DNA of 64,000 nt from Prauserella rugosa. Its GTDB lineage: Bacteria > Actinomycetota > Actinomycetes > Mycobacteriales > Pseudonocardiaceae. Each line of letters opens with the position of its first letter. Position 1 is the first letter of the stretch. The position numbers were made by a program, and so were the translations under genes. Positions 26,848 to 36,563 of the stretch are shown piece after piece. Under the pieces are notes generated by a model. It was not told the origin of the DNA and searched no databases. It saw nothing but the letters and a program-made list of their open reading frames with translations. The stretch lies in the NCBI RefSeq assembly GCF_000719975.1, contig NZ_JOIJ01000018.1:20131-84130 (forward strand), in the 5' to 3' direction.

Positions 26848-28225
26848 CGGACTCTCCTTCCTTCGAGCCTTCGGACGAGCCGACGGTCGACGGACTCAGC
26901 TCCGCCTGCTTCTTCGCCTCGGACTTGCGCCGTGCCTCGAGGGCCTTCTTGCGCGGCGTGGTCTCCGGCACCTTCAGGTCGAGCGGCGGCACCGGGTGCC
27001 CACCGCCGGTCGTCGACACCATTCCGGCGTCCTCCGGCGGCTGCTTCTCCGGAATCAGCAGGGTCAGCAGCACGATCACGACGATGACGACGCCGCCGAT
27101 CATGAGCAGCTGCCCCGTGGAGACGCCCTCGGCGTTGCGCAGCGCCCGCACCGTGGCGATCAGCAGCAACCAGACCAACGCGGCCGGGACGAGCACCTTC
27201 CAGCCGAGTTTCATGAACTGGTCGTAGCGGAACCGCGGGAGCGTGCCGCGCAGCCAGATGAAGCCGAACAGCAGCACGCACATCTTCATCAGGAACCACA
27301 GGGCAGGCCACCAGCCCTGGTTGATCGCCGCGTCGGCGCCGATGAACGGGAACATGCCGCCGCCGAGGAACAGCGTCGTCGCGAACGCCGAGACGATCAC
27401 CATGTTCGAGTACTCGGCGAGGAAGAACATCGCGAACTTCATCGAGCTGTACTCGGTGTGGAACCCGCCGACCAGTTCGGACTCGGCCTCGGGCAGGTCG
27501 AACGGCGCACGGTTCGTCTCGCCGACCATCGAGATGATGTAGATGACGAAACTCGGCAACAGCAGGTAGAAGTACCACCCGCTGTCGGCCTGGGCCGCGA
27601 CGATGCCGCTGGTGGCCATCGACTGCGAGTACAGCACCACGCCGATGATCGACAGGCCCATCGCGATTTCGTACGAGATGACCTGCGCGGCCGACCGGAG
27701 TCCGCCCAGCAGCGGATACGGCGACCCGGAAGCCCAGCCGCCGAGCACGATGCCGTACACGCCGATCGAGGCGCCCGCCAGCACGAGCAGCACGCTCACC
27801 GGCAGTTCGATCAGCTGCAGCACGGTGCGTTCGCCGAAGATCGTCACCTCGCCGCCGAAGGGGATCGCGGCGAGGCCGATCAACGCGGGCACCACCGCCA
27901 CCACGGGCGCCAGGAAGTAGATCTTCCGGTCGGCCGTGTCGGGGATGACCTGTTCCTTGAACGGCAGCTTGATCGCGTCGGCCAGCGACTGCAGCATGCC
28001 GAACGGGCCGACCCGGTTCGGGCCGGGCCGGTTCTGCATCCGGCCGACGATCTTGCGCTCCCCCACGATCAGCACGACCGTGAAGATCGGCCCGATCAAC
28101 ATGATCACGACGGCCTTGAGCAGGATCAGCCACCACGGGTCGTCGGCGAGCAGTTCCGCCCTGTTGAGCGGTTCCTGCGCGGCCTGCGCGAGAACCGGTG
28201 TCGAAAGCTGTGAGCTGAGGGTCAC
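26834..28225 (-). CDS. nuoH: NADH-quinone oxidoreductase subunit H
   Basis: 463 residues with about 8-9 membrane helices. Quinone-site motifs are [23 protein letters not shown], the acidic loop [30 protein letters not shown], and [18 protein letters not shown]. The C-terminal ~60 residues are charged and extend past the usual end, as seen in other actinobacteria. It is the quinone-chamber subunit of complex I. Confidence 0.97.
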   Translation of the reverse strand: MTLSSQLSTPVLAQAAQEPLNRAELLADDPWWLILLKAVVIMLIGPIFTVVLIVGERKIVGRMQNRPGPNRVGPFGMLQSLADAIKLPFKEQVIPDTADRKIYFLAPVVAVVPALIGLAAIPFGGEVTIFGERTVLQLIELPVSVLLVLAGASIGVYGIVLGGWASGSPYPLLGGLRSAAQVISYEIAMGLSIIGVVLYSQSMATSGIVAAQADSGWYFYLLLPSFVIYIISMVGETNRAPFDLPEAESELVGGFHTEYSSMKFAMFFLAEYSNMVIVSAFATTLFLGGGMFPFIGADAAINQGWWPALWFLMKMCVLLFGFIWLRGTLPRFRYDQFMKLGWKVLVPAALVWLLLIATVRALRNAEGVSTGQLLMIGGVVIVVIVLLTLLIPEKQPPEDAGMVSTTGGGHPVPPLDLKVPETTPRKKALEARRKSEAKKQAELSPSTVGSSEGSKEGESDGNL

Positions 28226-30744
28226 CGCACGCCTCCTGCGATGTCGACGAGCGCGCCGTGTCCGGCGCCGAGCGCGGCACGCACCTTCGAACCCGGCGAG
28301 TTGCCCGGAAGCCAGACGACGCCGTCGGGCACGTCGGCGATCTCGATCGGCAGCGTCACCGAACCGCGGTCGGTCGACACGGTCACGTGATCACCGAGTC
28401 CGTCCGCGGTGGCCTGCGACATCCGCGCGACGACGCGCCGTGCCGTTCCCGCCAGCGCGGGTTCGTCGATCTGCAGCGAGCCGTCGTCGATGAGCTGCCG
28501 CCACGTCGCCAGCAACGCCGCACCGTCGGCCGGTGCCTGCGGTTCCGCGACCGGGCAGTCCGGCGCGGCGGCCCGCGCGGTGTGCGCCGGCAGGCGGTCC
28601 AGGTCACCGAGGGCGGCGGCCGGGGTCTGGGTGAACAGGTCGGCGTCCATCTCGACGCCGAGGGTGTCGAGCACCCGGCAGTCCGACAGCGCTCCCGTGC
28701 CCTCGAGCGTCACGGTGAACGGCCTGCGCCTGCCCTCCCAGTTGAGGAACGTGCCGTTCTTCTCGTCGACCGGCGCGATCGGAAGCACCACGTCCGCGTA
28801 CGGCGTGACCGTGCTGGGCAGCATCTCCAGCGACACGACGAACGACGCGGCGTCCAGGGCCTTGCGGGCCAGGGCCGGGTCGGGCAGGTCGTCGAGGTCG
28901 ACCCCGCCGACGACGAGTCCGTCGAGGTCGCGGGTGACGATCGCGTTCAACATCCCCGTGACGTCCCTGCCCGGCTCGGCGGGCAGCGTGCCCGCCGCCA
29001 TACCCCAGTGGGCCTCGACCTCGGCTCGCGCCGCCTGGTCGGTCACGGACCTTCCGCCGGGAAGGAGGTTCGGCAGCGCGCCTGCCTCGACGGCCCCGCG
29101 TTCGCCCGCCCTGCGCGGGATCCACGCCAGCCGCGCGCCGGTGCGTTCGGCGAGGCGGTGCACGGCGGTCAGCAGTCCGGGCACCTCCGCGGCCCGCTCG
29201 CCGACCAGCACCACGGCGCCGTCGGCCCGCAGCCCCTCGTCGACGTCGGGAGCGTGCTCGGCGATGCCGTCGACGGCGCTCGCCTCGCCTCCCGGCTTGC
29301 ACGCGAGCAGTTCCCCGAACGTCTTCGACACCGCAGGCGACGTCCATTGTCCGATGTGGACGACCTGGACGTTCTTCGTCCGCGCCCCCTTGCGGAGCCT
29401 CAGGAAGACGGCAGGTGCCTCCTCCTCCGGTTCGAACGCCACGCACAACACGAGCGGAGCGTTCTCCAGGTCGGTGAAGGTCACGCCGCCGTCGCGGCCG
29501 GTGTCGACACCGGGCCCGCCTGCGACGCGGGAGGCGAGGAAGTCCAGTTCCTCCGCCGAATGCGCGCGGGCGCGGTGGTCGATGTCGTTGGTCCGCAGCG
29601 CCACGCGGGCGAACTTGCTGTAGGCGTAGGCGTCCTCGACGGTCAGCCTGCCGCCCGGCAACACCCCGACGCCCTTTCCGTCGCGGGCGGCCGCCAGGCC
29701 TGCGGCGGCGGCGCGCAGCGCCTCGGTCCACGACGCCTCGACCAGCTCACCGCTGTCGGCATCGCGCACGAGCGGCCTGCGGATGCGCTGTTCGGCCGTT
29801 TCGTAGCGGAACGCGAAGCGGCCCTTGTCGCAGATCCACTCCTCGTTGACCTCGGGGTCGTCGCCGGCGAGCTTGCGCATCACCTTGCCGCGGCGGTAGT
29901 CGGCCCGCTCGGCGCACCCGGACGAGCAGTGCTCGCACACGCTGGGCTTCGACACGAGGTCGAACGGCCGCGACCGGAACCGGTACTGGGCGCTGGTGAG
30001 TGCACCGACCGGGCAGATCTGGATCGTGTTGCCGGAGAAGTACGACTGGAACGGTTCACCCCCCGCCGAAGCACTCTTTCCCGCTGAAGCGGAATCGGAC
30101 CCCGAGGTGTGTGAGGCGGCGTCCAGCACGTCCGCCGTCTCCGACGTCCCGATCTGCTGGTGGGCACCGCGCTCGAGCAGGTCGATGAACGGATCGCCCG
30201 CGATCTGCGCCGAGAACCGGGTGCACCGCTGGCACAGCACACAGCGTTCGCGGTCGAGCAACACCTGCGAGGAGATCGGCAGCGGCTTCGGGAACGTGCG
30301 CTTCCGGTCGACGAACCGCGACTCGGCACGGCCGTGCGCCATCGCCTGGTTCTGCAGCGGGCACTCGCCGCCCTTGTCGCAGATCGGGCAGTCCAGCGGA
30401 TGGTTGATGAGCAGCAGCTCCATCACACCCTGCTGGGCCTTGTCCGCCACCTCGGACGTCATCTGGGTCTTGACCACCATGCCGTCGGCGACCGTCATCG
30501 TGCACGAGGCCTGCGGCTTCGGCATGGGCCTGCCGTTCATCTCGACCTCGACCAGACACTGCCTGCACGCACCGGCCGGGTCGAGCAGCGGGTGATCGCA
30601 GAACCGCGGAATCACCGTGCCGAGCCGTTCGGCCGTGCGGATCAGCAGCTCACCCTTCGGCGCGACGACCTCCTGGCCGTCGATGGTGAGCTTGACGTGC
30701 CCCTCCGGCACGTCCACCTCGGGGGATTCCGGTGCCACCGTCAT
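28222..30744 (-). CDS. nuoG: NADH-quinone oxidoreductase subunit G
   Basis: 840 residues. The N-terminal 2Fe-2S domain is present (FCDHPLL, then [10 protein letters not shown]), followed by a His/Cys 4Fe-4S region ([16 protein letters not shown]), a further [10 protein letters not shown] motif, and a molybdopterin-like C-terminal domain. It relays electrons from NuoF/NuoE. A 30-residue Ser/Ala-rich insertion ([22 protein letters not shown]) around residues 208-230 precedes the conserved [20 protein letters not shown]; it contains one unit of the 39-bp repeat. ATG 30744 overlaps nuoF. Confidence 0.96.
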   Translation of the reverse strand: MTVAPESPEVDVPEGHVKLTIDGQEVVAPKGELLIRTAERLGTVIPRFCDHPLLDPAGACRQCLVEVEMNGRPMPKPQASCTMTVADGMVVKTQMTSEVADKAQQGVMELLLINHPLDCPICDKGGECPLQNQAMAHGRAESRFVDRKRTFPKPLPISSQVLLDRERCVLCQRCTRFSAQIAGDPFIDLLERGAHQQIGTSETADVLDAASHTSGSDSASAGKSASAGGEPFQSYFSGNTIQICPVGALTSAQYRFRSRPFDLVSKPSVCEHCSSGCAERADYRRGKVMRKLAGDDPEVNEEWICDKGRFAFRYETAEQRIRRPLVRDADSGELVEASWTEALRAAAAGLAAARDGKGVGVLPGGRLTVEDAYAYSKFARVALRTNDIDHRARAHSAEELDFLASRVAGGPGVDTGRDGGVTFTDLENAPLVLCVAFEPEEEAPAVFLRLRKGARTKNVQVVHIGQWTSPAVSKTFGELLACKPGGEASAVDGIAEHAPDVDEGLRADGAVVLVGERAAEVPGLLTAVHRLAERTGARLAWIPRRAGERGAVEAGALPNLLPGGRSVTDQAARAEVEAHWGMAAGTLPAEPGRDVTGMLNAIVTRDLDGLVVGGVDLDDLPDPALARKALDAASFVVSLEMLPSTVTPYADVVLPIAPVDEKNGTFLNWEGRRRPFTVTLEGTGALSDCRVLDTLGVEMDADLFTQTPAAALGDLDRLPAHTARAAAPDCPVAEPQAPADGAALLATWRQLIDDGSLQIDEPALAGTARRVVARMSQATADGLGDHVTVSTDRGSVTLPIEIADVPDGVVWLPGNSPGSKVRAALGAGHGALVDIAGGVR
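30065..30103 (+). repeat. Single 39-bp repeat unit inside nuoG
   Basis: GCCGAAGCACTCTTTCCCGC starts a 39-bp segment that resembles the unit at 8590-8692 (about two thirds of positions match copy 1), on the strand opposite to nuoG. It underlies the Ser/Ala-rich insertion of NuoG and keeps the frame. Confidence 0.55.
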
Positions 30745-32108
30745 GCCTGTGCTCCAACCGGTTGCGCGACCTGCGAATCGGCAGCGGCCCCGCCGAGCGA
30801 GGCCTGCTCGGCCTGCGACTGCTGCGTGGCGGTGGGCCGGTTCGACTCGCACAGCGCGAGGAACTCGTCACGGAAGTACTTGATGCCGCTCTGGATGGGG
30901 CTCACCGCGGCGTCGCCGAGCGCGCAGAACGAACGGCCGCCGATGTTGTCGCACACGTCCAGCAGCGTGTCGATGTCCTGCTCGGTGCCCTTCCCCTCGA
31001 CCATGCGCTCGAGGATCTGGGCCAACCAGAACGTGCCCTCCCGGCACGGCGTGCACTTGCCGCACGACTCGTGCTCGTAGAACTGCGTCCACTTCATCAC
31101 CGCCCACGGCACCGACACGGTCTCGTTGAACACCTGCACCGCCGTGGTGCCCAGCATCGAACCGGCCTCGGCTGCGCCCTCGAAGTCCAGCGGCACGTCC
31201 AGGTGCTCGGCCGTGAACAGCGGCGTCGACGACCCGCCCGGAGTCCAGAACTTCAGCGGGATCCCGTTCTTCATCCCGCCGCACATCTCGAGCAGCTCCC
31301 GCAACGTCGTGCCCAACGGCGCCTCGTACTGGCCGGGACGTTCGACGTGCCCCGAGATCGAGTAGATCTTCGGACCGGGCGACTTCTCGGTGCCCATCGC
31401 GCGGAACCAGTCCGCACCGCCGTTGATGATCGACGGGACGGTCGCGATCGTCTCCACGTTGTTCACCGTCGTCGGCGCGGCGTACAGACCCGCGGCCGCG
31501 GGGAACGGCGGCTTCAGCCTCGGCTGGCCACGACGGCCCTCCAGCGAGTCGAGCAGCGCCGTCTCCTCACCGCAGATGTAGGCGCCCGCGCCCGCGTGCA
31601 CCGTGATCTCCAGGTCGAAACCCGAGCCGAGGATGTCGCGCCCCAGGTAACCCGCGTGCTTCGCCTCCCGCACCGCCGCGTGCAACCGGCGCATCGGATG
31701 CAGCGCCTCACCACGGATGTAGATGAAGCAGTGGTGCGAACGCATCGCGTACGCCGCGATGATGCAGCCCTCGATGAGCGCGTGCGGGTCGGCCATCATC
31801 AACGGGATGTCCTTGCACGTGCCCGGCTCACCCTCGTCGGCGTTGATCACCAGGTAATGCGGCTTCTCCTCATCCTTCGGCATGAAGCCCCACTTCACAC
31901 CGGAAGGGAAACCCGCACCGCCACGGCCACGCAGCCCCGCGTCCTTCACCATCTGGACGACCTGCTCCGGCGTGCCGCTCAGCGCCTTCCGCACCGCGGT
32001 GTAGCCCTCGAGCTTCTCGTACGTCGCCAACCGCCACGACTGCGGCGACAACCACCGCTTCGTCAACACCGGCGTCAGCGGCGCCTTCTCCGAGGTACCG
32101 TCGCTCAT
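30741..32108 (-). CDS. nuoF: NADH-quinone oxidoreductase subunit F (FMN, 4Fe-4S)
   Basis: 455 residues. The FMN/NADH-binding stretch [17 protein letters not shown] and [12 protein letters not shown], the second glycine loop [19 protein letters not shown], and the cluster N3 ligands [12 protein letters not shown] are all present. This is the NADH-oxidising subunit. The start ATG 32108 overlaps the nuoE stop; upstream in-frame sequence to 32438 belongs to nuoE in another frame. Confidence 0.97.
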   Translation of the reverse strand: MSDGTSEKAPLTPVLTKRWLSPQSWRLATYEKLEGYTAVRKALSGTPEQVVQMVKDAGLRGRGGAGFPSGVKWGFMPKDEEKPHYLVINADEGEPGTCKDIPLMMADPHALIEGCIIAAYAMRSHHCFIYIRGEALHPMRRLHAAVREAKHAGYLGRDILGSGFDLEITVHAGAGAYICGEETALLDSLEGRRGQPRLKPPFPAAAGLYAAPTTVNNVETIATVPSIINGGADWFRAMGTEKSPGPKIYSISGHVERPGQYEAPLGTTLRELLEMCGGMKNGIPLKFWTPGGSSTPLFTAEHLDVPLDFEGAAEAGSMLGTTAVQVFNETVSVPWAVMKWTQFYEHESCGKCTPCREGTFWLAQILERMVEGKGTEQDIDTLLDVCDNIGGRSFCALGDAAVSPIQSGIKYFRDEFLALCESNRPTATQQSQAEQASLGGAAADSQVAQPVGAQA

Positions 32109-32842
32109 TTCGCCTCCACCTCCGGCAGGGGGACGTCCTCCGGCGCAGCCGGCGCCGTCCAGCCCCGATCCGCGGCCAACTGCGCACCCCGCAACGTCTC
32201 GACCGCCTGCGACGGCCCGTCCACATCGGACCAGAACTCGTCGTCGTCGGTGGGCAACAGCCCGGCGAGGCGCCGCTCCACGGTCTTGAAGTCCGACAGC
32301 GGAGCACCGCGCGTCGGCGCGGGCTTGTCCCCCCGCCGCAACGCATCGACCAGCTCGACGGCGCTCTGCTCGCTCTGGTTGTCGAAGTACTCGTAGTTGA
32401 CCTGCAACACCGGAGCCAGATCGCACGCGGCAAGGCACTCGGCGTGCTCGAGCATGATCGAACCCGGCTCACCCGGCGTCCCCGCGACCTCCTCGTGCCC
32501 CAGCGGAGCCCCTTCGGAACCGAGGTGATCCTGCAGCTTCTTGTAGATCGCGTCGCCACCCATCGCCGCGCACAGCGTGTTCGTGCACACGCTCACGAGA
32601 TGCTCACCGCACGGCTTGCGCTTGTACATCGTGTAGAACGTCGCGACGGCCGACACCTCGGCCTCCGACAACCCGAGCTGCTGGGCACAGAACGCGATGC
32701 CCTCCTGGCTCACGAACCCCTGCACCGACTGCACGAGATGCAGCAACGGAAGCAGCGCCGACCGCGACTGCGGATAGCGGGCGATCAGCTCCTTGGCCTC
32801 GGCGACCGTGTCCTCGCCGAACGTGGGCGTTTCGGTGCTCAC
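32105..32842 (-). CDS. nuoE: NADH-quinone oxidoreductase subunit E (2Fe-2S)
   Basis: 245 residues with a thioredoxin-like 2Fe-2S domain. The ligands are in [14 protein letters not shown] and [17 protein letters not shown]. The last ~60 residues are an actinobacterial extension. Start GTG 32842 forms a GTGA overlap with the nuoD stop. It works with NuoF and NuoG in the NADH module. Confidence 0.96.
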   Translation of the reverse strand: MSTETPTFGEDTVAEAKELIARYPQSRSALLPLLHLVQSVQGFVSQEGIAFCAQQLGLSEAEVSAVATFYTMYKRKPCGEHLVSVCTNTLCAAMGGDAIYKKLQDHLGSEGAPLGHEEVAGTPGEPGSIMLEHAECLAACDLAPVLQVNYEYFDNQSEQSAVELVDALRRGDKPAPTRGAPLSDFKTVERRLAGLLPTDDDEFWSDVDGPSQAVETLRGAQLAADRGWTAPAAPEDVPLPEVEAK

Positions 32843-34212
32843 CGGTCCACTCCCCCCATCACCGGGTCGATCGAGGCGACGGCCGCGATGACGTCGGCGA
32901 CCAGGCCGCCCTCCGACATCGCGGGCATCGACTGCAGATTCACGAAACTGGGCTCGCGCACGTGCACCCGCATCGGCCGCGTCCCACCGTCGGACACGAG
33001 GTGGAAGCCGAGCTCCCCGCGCGGCGACTCGACGGTCGAGTACACCTGGCCCGGCGGAACCCGGAAGCCCTCGGTGACGAGCTTGAAGTGATGGATCAAC
33101 GACTCCATCGACTGGCCCATGATCTTGCGGACGTGGTCGAGCGAGTTACCCATGCCGTCACTGGAGATCGACAATTGGGCGGGCCACGCGATCTTGCGGT
33201 CCTCCACCATCACCGGACCCGGCTCGAGTTTCTCCAGCACCTGGCGGATGATCCGCAACGACTGCCGCATCTCCTCGACCCGCAACAGGTACCGCGCCCA
33301 GCAATCGGCGTCCGTCGACGTCGGCACCTCGAAGTCGAACTCGTCGTAACACGAGTACGGGTCGGTCTTGCGCAGGTCCCACGCCAGGCCCGCCGACCGC
33401 AGCACCGGGCCGGTCACGCCCAACGCCAGGCACGCGTCGACCGGCAGATAACCGACCCCCTTGAGCCGGTTGCGCCAGATCGGCTGGCCCGTGAACAGCT
33501 TGTCGTACGAGGGAAGCCGCTCGTCGATGGTCTTGCAGAACTCGGTGACCTTCTCGACGAAGTCGTCCGGCATGTCCTGCGCCAACCCGCCCGGCCGGAT
33601 GAACGCGTGGTTCATCCGCAGACCGGTGAGGTGCTCGAGCAGATGCAGCACCTCCTCGCGTTCCCGGAACCCGAGCGTCATCGCCGTCGTCGACCCGAGC
33701 TCCATGCCACCGGTGGCGATGTAGACGAAGTGCGACCCGATGCGGTTGATCTCCATCAACAGCACCCGCAACAACTGGGCCCGCCGCGGAACCTCCAGCT
33801 CGAGCAGCTTCTCCACCGCGAGGCAGTAGCCCATCTCGTTGAACAGCGGCGACAGATAGTCCATGCGCGTCACGAACGTGACGCCCTGCGTCCACGTCCG
33901 GTACTCGCAGTTCTTCTCGATACCCGTGTGCAGATAGCCGATCACCGACCGGAGCTGGGTGACCGTCTCCCCCTCCATCTCCAGCACCAGCCGCAACACC
34001 CCGTGCGTCGACGGGTGCTGCGGCCCCATGTTGATGATCATGCGCTCGTCGTGCGAGACATCCGAGAGCACGTCGTCCCAGTCACCACCGCTGACGGTGT
34101 AGACCGGACCCTCCGTGGTCTCCCTCGGCTCGGCGTAAGGCGCACTGTCGGCACCGGCCGGCGTGGTGTCCGTCCCGGTCGAGACGTCGGCGATGTGATC
34201 GCTAGTGGTCAT
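32839..34212 (-). CDS. nuoD: NADH-quinone oxidoreductase subunit D (49 kDa)
   Basis: 457 residues. The quinone-site loop [19 protein letters not shown], the Tyr-containing [12 protein letters not shown], and the C-terminal [17 protein letters not shown] are conserved. A ~40-residue polar N-terminal extension precedes the conserved part. Its ribosome binding site GGAGG (34221-34217) lies inside a degenerate copy of the 39-bp repeat that fills the nuoC-nuoD spacer. Confidence 0.97.
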   Translation of the reverse strand: MTTSDHIADVSTGTDTTPAGADSAPYAEPRETTEGPVYTVSGGDWDDVLSDVSHDERMIINMGPQHPSTHGVLRLVLEMEGETVTQLRSVIGYLHTGIEKNCEYRTWTQGVTFVTRMDYLSPLFNEMGYCLAVEKLLELEVPRRAQLLRVLLMEINRIGSHFVYIATGGMELGSTTAMTLGFREREEVLHLLEHLTGLRMNHAFIRPGGLAQDMPDDFVEKVTEFCKTIDERLPSYDKLFTGQPIWRNRLKGVGYLPVDACLALGVTGPVLRSAGLAWDLRKTDPYSCYDEFDFEVPTSTDADCWARYLLRVEEMRQSLRIIRQVLEKLEPGPVMVEDRKIAWPAQLSISSDGMGNSLDHVRKIMGQSMESLIHHFKLVTEGFRVPPGQVYSTVESPRGELGFHLVSDGGTRPMRVHVREPSFVNLQSMPAMSEGGLVADVIAAVASIDPVMGGVDR

Positions 34213-34215
34213 GGT

Positions 34216-34316
34216 GCCTCCAGCGGGAGTTCGACAGTAGCGGTGTTCTCCGCGCCTCCAGCGGGAACACGAACTTCGGCGGTGTCCTCCGCGCCTCCAG
34301 CGGGAACACGAACTTC
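34216..34316 (-). repeat. 39-bp tandem repeat array (2 full copies plus a degenerate one) between nuoC and nuoD
   Basis: On the minus strand two 39-bp units (34316-34278 and 34277-34239) differ at two positions. Each reads GAAGTTCGTGTTCCCGCTGG and then AGGCGCGGAG. A third, decayed copy (34235-34216) keeps CCCGCTGGAGGC and provides the nuoD Shine-Dalgarno. This is the only part of the nuoA-K block where genes do not nearly touch. Confidence 0.85.
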
Positions 34317-34326
34317 GGCGGGAAGC

Positions 34327-35085
34327 TCACGAGTACGACCTCCGCGTGTCCGGCGGCGGAATCTCCGCACCCTTGTACTCGACGGGAATGCCGCCGAGCG
34401 GATAGTCCTTGCGCTGCGGATGCCCCTCCCAGTCGTCGGGCATCAGGATGCGAGTCAGCGCCGGGTGGCCGTCGTAGACGATGCCGAACATGTCGTAGGC
34501 CTCGCGCTCGTGCCAGTCCGCCGTCGGGTAGACCTCCACAATGGACGGAACATGCGCGTCGTCGACATTCATCGTCACCTCGAGGCGGATCCGCCTGCGG
34601 TAGGTCATCGACAGCAGGTGGTACACCGAGTGCAGGCGCTGCGGCACGTCCTCGCCGTAGTCCACACCGGACACCGAGCTGCACACCTCGAACCGCAGCC
34701 CCTCGTCGTCACGCAGCACGCGGCACATCGAAACCAGGTGCGCGCGGTCGACGTAGAACGTGATCTCCCCACGGTCGACGGTGACCTGCAGGATCGCCTC
34801 GGCGGGAATGCCGTTCTCACCCAACGCGGCGTAGAACTCGTCGGCGAAGTCGTCGAACCAGCCGCCGTAGGGACGTTCGGCAGGCGGCGGTGAGTACGCG
34901 GGCAACCGCAGCCCGCCGTAACCGGACGTGTCGCCGCTACCGGATACGCCGAACATGCCCTTCCGCTCGCGGCCCGCGACCACCCTCGCTGGTTCCGCGC
35001 CACGCGGCTCGAGACCGGACTCCGGCCGCTCCGCGCTCGAGTTCTGCCCGCCCGTGGTGGGGTTCTGGCTGTCGGATTCAGACAT
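34327..35085 (-). CDS. nuoC: NADH-quinone oxidoreductase subunit C (30 kDa)
   Basis: 252 residues; the conserved 30-kDa core runs from ~85 to ~245, with [19 protein letters not shown] and the signature [40 protein letters not shown]. The first ~80 residues are a Gly/Pro-rich extension. NuoC is separate from NuoD here, as usual in actinomycetes. It is part of the peripheral arm. Confidence 0.96.
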   Translation of the reverse strand: MSESDSQNPTTGGQNSSAERPESGLEPRGAEPARVVAGRERKGMFGVSGSGDTSGYGGLRLPAYSPPPAERPYGGWFDDFADEFYAALGENGIPAEAILQVTVDRGEITFYVDRAHLVSMCRVLRDDEGLRFEVCSSVSGVDYGEDVPQRLHSVYHLLSMTYRRRIRLEVTMNVDDAHVPSIVEVYPTADWHEREAYDMFGIVYDGHPALTRILMPDDWEGHPQRKDYPLGGIPVEYKGAEIPPPDTRRSYS

Positions 35086-35094
35086 GACGTCGAC

Positions 35095-35643
35095 CTACTT
35101 CTTCGCGTACTTGATGGACGACGGGACGATCTCGGTCCTGGCGCCGCTCTCGGCGCGCAGCTGCGCGCGGCGGGCGTTCAGCGGCTCGTCCTGAACCTTG
35201 GCGTGCAGCTTGAGGATCGCGTCGAGCAGCATCTCCGGCCGCGGCGGACAGCCGGGCAGGTACATGTCGACGGGCACGATGTGGTCGACGCCCTGCACCA
35301 CCGCGTAGTTGTTGAACATGCCGCCGGACGAGGCGCACACACCCATGGCGAGCACCCAGCGCGGCTCGGCCATCTGGTCGTAGATCTGGCGCAGGACCGG
35401 CGCCATCTTCTGCGTGACCCGCCCGGCGACGATCATCAGATCGGCCTGACGCGGCGTGGCGCTGAAGCGCTCCATGCCGAACCGCGCGATGTCGTAGCGG
35501 GAGCCGCCGCTGGTCATCATCTCGATGGCACAGCACGCGAGGCCGAACGTCGCGGGCCACATGGAGTTCTTGCGCGCCCAGTTGACGACGCCCTCCAGGC
35601 TGGCCAGCAGGATTCCGTTGGGGAGCTTTTCCTCAAGACCCAT
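35095..35643 (-). CDS. nuoB: NADH-quinone oxidoreductase subunit B (cluster N2)
   Basis: 182 residues. The N2 4Fe-4S ligands are the adjacent Cys pair in [10 protein letters not shown], Cys in [19 protein letters not shown], and Cys in [16 protein letters not shown]2 is the last cluster before quinone. The length is normal. Confidence 0.97.
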   Translation of the reverse strand: MGLEEKLPNGILLASLEGVVNWARKNSMWPATFGLACCAIEMMTSGGSRYDIARFGMERFSATPRQADLMIVAGRVTQKMAPVLRQIYDQMAEPRWVLAMGVCASSGGMFNNYAVVQGVDHIVPVDMYLPGCPPRPEMLLDAILKLHAKVQDEPLNARRAQLRAESGARTEIVPSSIKYAKK

Positions 35644-35649
35644 GGCGCA

Positions 35650-36153
35650 TCAGTTCCAATCCAGGCCGCCGCGGCGCCACACGTAGAAGTCCGCGATGAA
35701 GAACGTCGCGATGAACAGGGCCACCGCGCCGAGGCCCCACAGCCCGAGCGCGTCCGCGGCGACGGCGTACGGGAAGAGGAAGACCATCTCGATGTCGAAG
35801 AGGATGAACAGCATCGCCGTGACGTAGTAGGCGACGGGCATGCGGCCCGCACCGGCCACGGGCTGCGGCGACGGTTCGATGCCGCACTCGTAGGCGGCCG
35901 TCTTGGCCCGGTTGTAGCGGCTCGGGCCGACGAGCGGGCCGAGCAGCACGGAGAAGATTCCGAACGCGGCGGCGAGGACGATCAGCAGCACCAGTGGCAG
36001 ATAGATGCCGATGCCGGCGGCCGAGCCCTGTGCCAGCACCTCGTGGGCCTGCGTCTGGGTGGACCCGATGCCGGCCTGCACGTGCTCGGCCGGGACGTGA
36101 CTCGCCGAGGCGAGACCGGCCGGCGCGAACGTGACGTTCACTGCGGGCACCAT
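35650..36153 (-). CDS. nuoA: NADH-quinone oxidoreductase subunit A
   Basis: 167 residues and three membrane helices; YECGIEPSPQPVAGAGRMPVAYYVTAMLFILFDIEMVFLFPYA is the family core and carries the conserved Cys and acidic residues of the quinone-gate loop. About 45 extra residues precede the first helix. It is the first gene of the operon, downstream of the Rex-like operators. Confidence 0.95.
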   Translation of the reverse strand: MVPAVNVTFAPAGLASASHVPAEHVQAGIGSTQTQAHEVLAQGSAAGIGIYLPLVLLIVLAAAFGIFSVLLGPLVGPSRYNRAKTAAYECGIEPSPQPVAGAGRMPVAYYVTAMLFILFDIEMVFLFPYAVAADALGLWGLGAVALFIATFFIADFYVWRRGGLDWN

Positions 36154-36297
36154 CCTTTCCGCGTCGTTGCGTTCGGACGTGTTGTGGTGTGCTGCCTGTG
36201 TGATCCGGGCGACGCCCGGACCGACTCGTCAGGGACGCAGGTCACAGCCATGGCCGTGACGAATCGAGCGCGCCGCGTGACGTCCCGACCCCTGACG

Positions 36298-36315
36298 TCG
36301 TGAAATCGTTCACAA
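36298..36315. promoter_or_regulatory. Rex-type operator 1 upstream of nuoA
   Basis: TCGTGAAATCGTTCACAA matches the Rex consensus TTGTGAAnnnnTTCACAA at all but one position. It is centred 32 bp (about three helical turns) from the second site. Rex is the NADH/NAD+-sensing repressor known to control nuo in Streptomyces. Confidence 0.8.
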
Positions 36316-36329
36316 GCCCTCCTAAGCGG

Positions 36330-36347
36330 TTGTGAAGCGCTTCACAA
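36330..36347. promoter_or_regulatory. Rex-type operator 2 upstream of nuoA
   Basis: TTGTGAAGCGCTTCACAA is a perfect 18-bp palindrome and a complete match to the Rex consensus. It lies just downstream of a plausible minus-strand promoter, where bound Rex would block transcription when NADH is low. Confidence 0.88.
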
Positions 36348-36358
36348 AGCATGGGGCC

Positions 36359-36387
36359 AGTGTAGGACTCAAGTCACAGGCTGTCGC
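36359..36387 (-). promoter_or_regulatory. Candidate nuo operon promoter
   Basis: On the minus strand GCGACA (36387-36382) and TACACT (36364-36359) are spaced by 17 bp, giving a predicted start near 36352, immediately before the perfect Rex site. The two hexamers are only moderately close to consensus, so the assignment is tentative. Confidence 0.45.
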
Positions 36388-36563
36388 TAGCCCCTTCCTT
36401 ATAAGGGAGACCTAAGTAGGCACGCCGTGCACAGCCGGCGGGACACGGCCGAACGGCCCACGACCAGCGCAAAACGGATCGCGAGGACAGCCGCGATGTG
36501 GATCATGAAACCCGACGTGATCTATCCCACGTAGGGCGTTTCGTCGGGTACGAGGTGCGGCCC

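Larger units (their letters stand above)
36154..36563. other. 410-bp non-coding region between menJ and nuoA
   Basis: No gene is seen here. The half near nuoA holds the two Rex-type operators and the candidate promoter. A 10-bp palindrome CCTTATAAGG lies at 36397-36406, and the rest (36420-36563) is the 3' flank of menJ without an obvious terminator hairpin. Confidence 0.7.

Noticed and set aside
34202..34684. An open frame that reads the 39-bp repeats as [13 protein letters not shown] peptides
   Set aside because: It overlaps nuoC in another frame and has no start signal of its own; nuoC and nuoD account for the coding sequence.
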